Assembly: GCA_017483985.1 (NCBI GenBank)
Contig: JAFUUB010000041.1
Coordinates: forward strand, 1 to 9,277
Source: Bacteroidales bacterium
GTDB taxonomy: Bacteria > Bacteroidota > Bacteroidia > Bacteroidales > UBA932
Direction: 5' to 3'
DNA: 9,277 bases
Both the position numbers and the translations under genes were made by a program. Below are positions 7,478 through 9,277 of the stretch, one piece after another (the stretch's first letter is position 1; every line of letters begins with the position of its first letter). The notes beneath the pieces are model-generated. The model did not search any database. It was given only the letters and a program-made list of their open reading frames with translations, and was not told where the DNA came from.

Positions 7478-8271
7478 GATTCGCATGGGGATTCGATTTT
7501 TTCGTGTATGATTTTCTCTATTGTCTTAACTTTCAACTTAAAGCGGTTCTTTTTCGCCGTCGGGTCCGTCAGTACCGTGCCGATGCAGTATTTGCTGACG
7601 CGGACCGGCTTGATCCGGTGCTCGAGCAGGATCCGTTTCATCTGGCTGTCGGTCCGCCCATCTTGTTTCAGCTCCACGATCACCGCGGGGCCCAGTCCTG
7701 CATCCAGCCCGCTGGCGACATTGTGGAAATGCAGATGGAAGTCGATGGTCAGCCGCTCCGTCAGACCCGCATTGACCAGGGTGATCCGGTCAAAGGCCGT
7801 CATCACGCGCGGGCTGAGCATGTCCGCCGTATAGTCCGATTTTTCCGCCAGGAACGAACAGGCTTCGGGGATGGCCCGGAAATCTTCAAAGGCCCCGGAC
7901 GGGATGACCATCCGTTTTTTGCGGGTCCGGCCATGGTTGTTCTTGCGTTTGACTTCGAGGAAAGTCAGGCCTGAAGAGGCATAGACCCGCGTACGCACTT
8001 TCTGACGGGTCAGGCGGCGGTTCTGGTGGTCCGTATACATCTTAAGGGCGGGCGTATCGAAATACAGGGAATTGTAGTGGTTCACCCGTTTCCCGCCCAC
8101 TTCCAGGACACGATATCCCAGGTCCAGGGCATCCGAAAGCAAAAGGGTCAGCATCGACGTATCGGTCACATATTTGTTGTCGATGCGGTTCATCAGCTTC
8201 ACCCCGTCCATTTCTGCCAGGGAAATGGACGGAAACTGCTCCAAAAGCCGGGTATGAGGGGAATCAGGCAT
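7474..8271 (-). CDS. VTC-domain polyphosphate polymerase
   Basis: A 265-residue protein with no signal peptide or membrane segment, so it is cytosolic or membrane-associated through a partner. It carries the motifs of the VTC (CYTH-like tunnel) fold: NRIDNKYV (28-35), NSLYFDT (67-73), the basic strand RLTRQKVRTRVY (86-97), FLEVKRK (104-110) followed by RTRKKR, TIDFHLHF (175-182), VIVELKQ (197-203) and SKYCIG (226-231). In yeast Vtc4 this fold makes polyphosphate from ATP, using Lys/Arg residues that line the tunnel and acidic residues that bind metal. The corresponding basic strands and Glu106 and Glu200 are visible here. Length fits a stand-alone bacterial VTC domain. The C-terminal 25 residues are strongly basic (KKNRFKLKVK) and might hold product or membrane lipids. 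It overlaps the upstream repeat-protein gene by 8 bp and the DUF4956 gene by 4 bp. Family assignment is firm; polyphosphate synthesis in this organism is inferred. Confidence 0.92.
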   Translation of the reverse strand: MPDSPHTRLLEQFPSISLAEMDGVKLMNRIDNKYVTDTSMLTLLLSDALDLGYRVLEVGGKRVNHYNSLYFDTPALKMYTDHQNRRLTRQKVRTRVYASSGLTFLEVKRKNNHGRTRKKRMVIPSGAFEDFRAIPEACSFLAEKSDYTADMLSPRVMTAFDRITLVNAGLTERLTIDFHLHFHNVASGLDAGLGPAVIVELKQDGRTDSQMKRILLEHRIKPVRVSKYCIGTVLTDPTAKKNRFKLKVKTIEKIIHEKIESPCES

Positions 8272-8677
8272 CTTCGGTGATATACTCGAAAACCTTGATG
8301 GTCATCAGTTTACCGGATGCATTGTAAAGGTATTGCACTTTTTTCCGGCCGAATTCGTTGTACTCGTACTTCTTGACTTCGACCAGTTTGTTGCGTTCGT
8401 TGTACACCAGTTCACGCGACGCCTTGCCGCCCCCGTCGTATTCGTAACGCTTCCGCCATTTCTGGCCTTCGGTGGAGTACTCGATTTCCTCGATCTTCTG
8501 GCCTTCCGCATTGTAGGTGGTAACATGGTCCAGGATTTTTCTGTTGGACCGGGCGCTGGTGTTCCATTCCTTGATCACCAGGTTCTTCTTGTTGATTTTC
8601 TGCTGTGTCTGGGCAGAGGCCAGGGCGGGAAGGAATAGCATCACTGCCATCGCCGCCATCCATGCAATCCGTTTCAT
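8264..8677 (-). CDS. Small secreted protein with YD/RHS-like tandem repeats
   Basis: A 137-residue protein. Residues 1 to about 22 form a clear signal peptide (AAMAVMLFLPALASAQ). From about residue 53 the sequence is a run of degenerate units of 12-14 residues with the pattern Y-(N/S/D/E)-x-x-G-(Q/K/R): YNAEGQKIEEI, YSTEGQKWRKR, YDGGGKASREL, YNERNKLVEVKK, YNEFGRKKVQY and YNASGKLMTIKV. This resembles YD/RHS and MORN-variant beta-hairpin repeats, but I cannot name a specific family. The repeats are highly charged, with many Lys and Arg. The protein should be periplasmic or surface-exposed. It is the first gene after the -7-like box and overlaps the polymerase gene by 8 bp, so the two are probably co-expressed. 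A role in binding a polyanion or cell-wall polymer is possible but unproven. Confidence 0.8.
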   Translation of the reverse strand: MKRIAWMAAMAVMLFLPALASAQTQQKINKKNLVIKEWNTSARSNRKILDHVTTYNAEGQKIEEIEYSTEGQKWRKRYEYDGGGKASRELVYNERNKLVEVKKYEYNEFGRKKVQYLYNASGKLMTIKVFEYITEDA

Positions 8678-8704
8678 GGCCGGAGATTTTTATTGAGTTC
8701 CATT

Positions 8705-8712
8705 CAAAGATA
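8705..8712 (-). promoter_or_regulatory. Candidate Bacteroidota -7 box upstream of the repeat protein / VTC operon
   Basis: The minus strand reads TATCTTTG here, an exact fit to the Bacteroidota TAnnTTTG consensus. It lies 27 bases upstream of the ATG at 8677, in the only sizeable intergenic gap (64 bp, 8678-8741). A transcript starting a few bases downstream would have a leader of about 20 bases. I found no TTTG at the expected -33 spacing, so the promoter may be weak or depend on an activator. It would drive the repeat protein, VTC, DUF4956 and DUF2490 genes separately from the M23 gene. Confidence 0.5.
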
Positions 8713-8741
8713 GCAAAAGGCGTGCTCGGCCCGTGCGGGAT

Positions 8742-9277
8742 TCAACGAACCGCCGCTTTTTCCAAACGAACGGAATCCGACACGGCTGTCAGCGTATCCA
8801 ACGCGGCCCGGAAGAGCCGGGCGACAGAGTCCAGCGCCGGCAGCGAATCTGCCGCGATCGGGTCGGCGTCCGGCGATTCGAGGGTCAGCGGATTGACGGG
8901 AGTGCCGTTCTTCCAGACCCGGAAGTCCAGGTGCGGCCCCGTCGCCGTGCCGGTCATGCCGACATAGCCGATGACATCCCCCTGACGCACATGGTCTCCG
9001 ACCTTCAGGCCGGCGGCATACCGGGAAAGATGCAGATAGGCGGTCGTATAGACGGAATTGTGACGGATCTTGACCGTGTTGCCGCCACCGCCGCCCCAGC
9101 CTTTGCTGATGACCGTTCCGTCGCCGATCGACATGACGGGCGTGCCGGTCGGTGCGGCATAGTCCACGGCCGTATGGGCGCGGGTATAGCCATAGACGGG
9201 ATGCTTGCGGTGGTAGGAGAATCCAGACGAAATGCGGGTATACTTCAGCGGAGCCTTCAGGAACGCCTTTTTCAGGC
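8742..9277 (-). CDS. M23 family (LytM/lysostaphin-like) metallopeptidase, C-terminal part
   Basis: The frame is open to the window edge, so only the last 177 residues are seen. They hold most of the M23 domain: FLKAPLKYTRISSGFSYHRK, HPVYGY, then zinc ligands His34 and Asp38 in HTAVDYAAP, the GTPV and GDGTV turns, the catalytic-region His82 in YLHLS, and GPHLDFRVWKNG at 113-124. The usual HLH motif is HLD here, with His115 kept and Asp117 in place of the third zinc-ligand His. I recall HLDFR as frequent in this Bacteroidota subfamily. M23 enzymes cut peptidoglycan cross-bridges in the periplasm during growth or division, and some members are inactive activators of amidases. After the domain there is a tail of about 50 residues rich in Ala, Asp and Leu. 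A GTG at 9167 is not the start because the domain begins upstream of it. A 64-bp gap separates it from the repeat-protein gene. Confidence 0.92.
   Translation of the reverse strand, partial: LKKAFLKAPLKYTRISSGFSYHRKHPVYGYTRAHTAVDYAAPTGTPVMSIGDGTVISKGWGGGGGNTVKIRHNSVYTTAYLHLSRYAAGLKVGDHVRQGDVIGYVGMTGTATGPHLDFRVWKNGTPVNPLTLESPDADPIAADSLPALDSVARLFRAALDTLTAVSDSVRLEKAAVR

Noticed and set aside
8715..8741. Possible terminator after the M23 stop codon
   Set aside because: The only stems on the minus strand are a CCCG/CGGG pair with a 2-base loop and a 3-4 bp stem before TTTT; both are too weak to call.
9165..9167. GTG start for the M23 gene
   Set aside because: It would cut off the conserved segment with the first zinc-ligand His, and upstream codons match the M23 pattern well (ISSGFSYHRKHP).
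1..9277. RNA genes, CRISPR arrays, insertion sequences or attachment sites
   Set aside because: No tRNA-like cloverleaf, no spaced direct repeats, no transposase or integrase coding and no terminal inverted repeats were seen; nearly every base is inside a recognised gene.

Overview
This 9.3 kb window looks like chromosomal DNA from a member of the Bacteroidota, most likely a moderately GC-rich gut or rumen-type Bacteroidales. That placement is inferred from the gene families (DUF3857/transglutaminase pairs, DUF2490 barrel, DUF4956 next to a VTC-domain polymerase, a Bacteroidota-style M23 peptidase), from the near absence of Shine-Dalgarno sequences, and from one TAnnTTTG-type -7 box. There are eight protein genes, two cut by the window edges. 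I see no RNA genes, mobile elements or CRISPR arrays, and coding density is almost total.

Layout: 1-1929 (+) is the 3' part of a large MscS-superfamily mechanosensitive channel. It converges on the minus strand with no spacer, its stop codon touching the stop of the next gene. All other genes are on the minus strand. In transcription order they are: the end of an M23 metallopeptidase (9277-8742); a small secreted protein of YD/RHS-like repeats (8677-8264); a VTC-domain polyphosphate polymerase (8271-7474); a DUF4956 membrane protein (7477-6698); a DUF2490 outer-membrane barrel protein (6677-5754); and two tandem secreted DUF3857/transglutaminase-fold proteins (5747-3786 and 3789-1930).

How they fit together: the repeat protein, polymerase, membrane protein and barrel are joined by an 8-bp overlap, a 4-bp ATGA overlap and a 20-bp gap, so they form one probable operon behind a -7-like box at 8712-8705. 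The VTC domain family makes polyphosphate. A cytosolic VTC enzyme coupled to a multi-pass DUF4956 protein resembles the enzyme-plus-membrane-channel arrangement of the eukaryotic VTC complex. The co-transcribed periplasmic and outer-membrane proteins raise the possibility of a polyphosphate system that reaches the cell envelope. This is a hypothesis from context. A terminator-like hairpin lies inside the last codons of the barrel gene and may separate this operon from the DUF3857 pair. Within the pair, one protein keeps the transglutaminase Cys and His and the other has lost the Cys.
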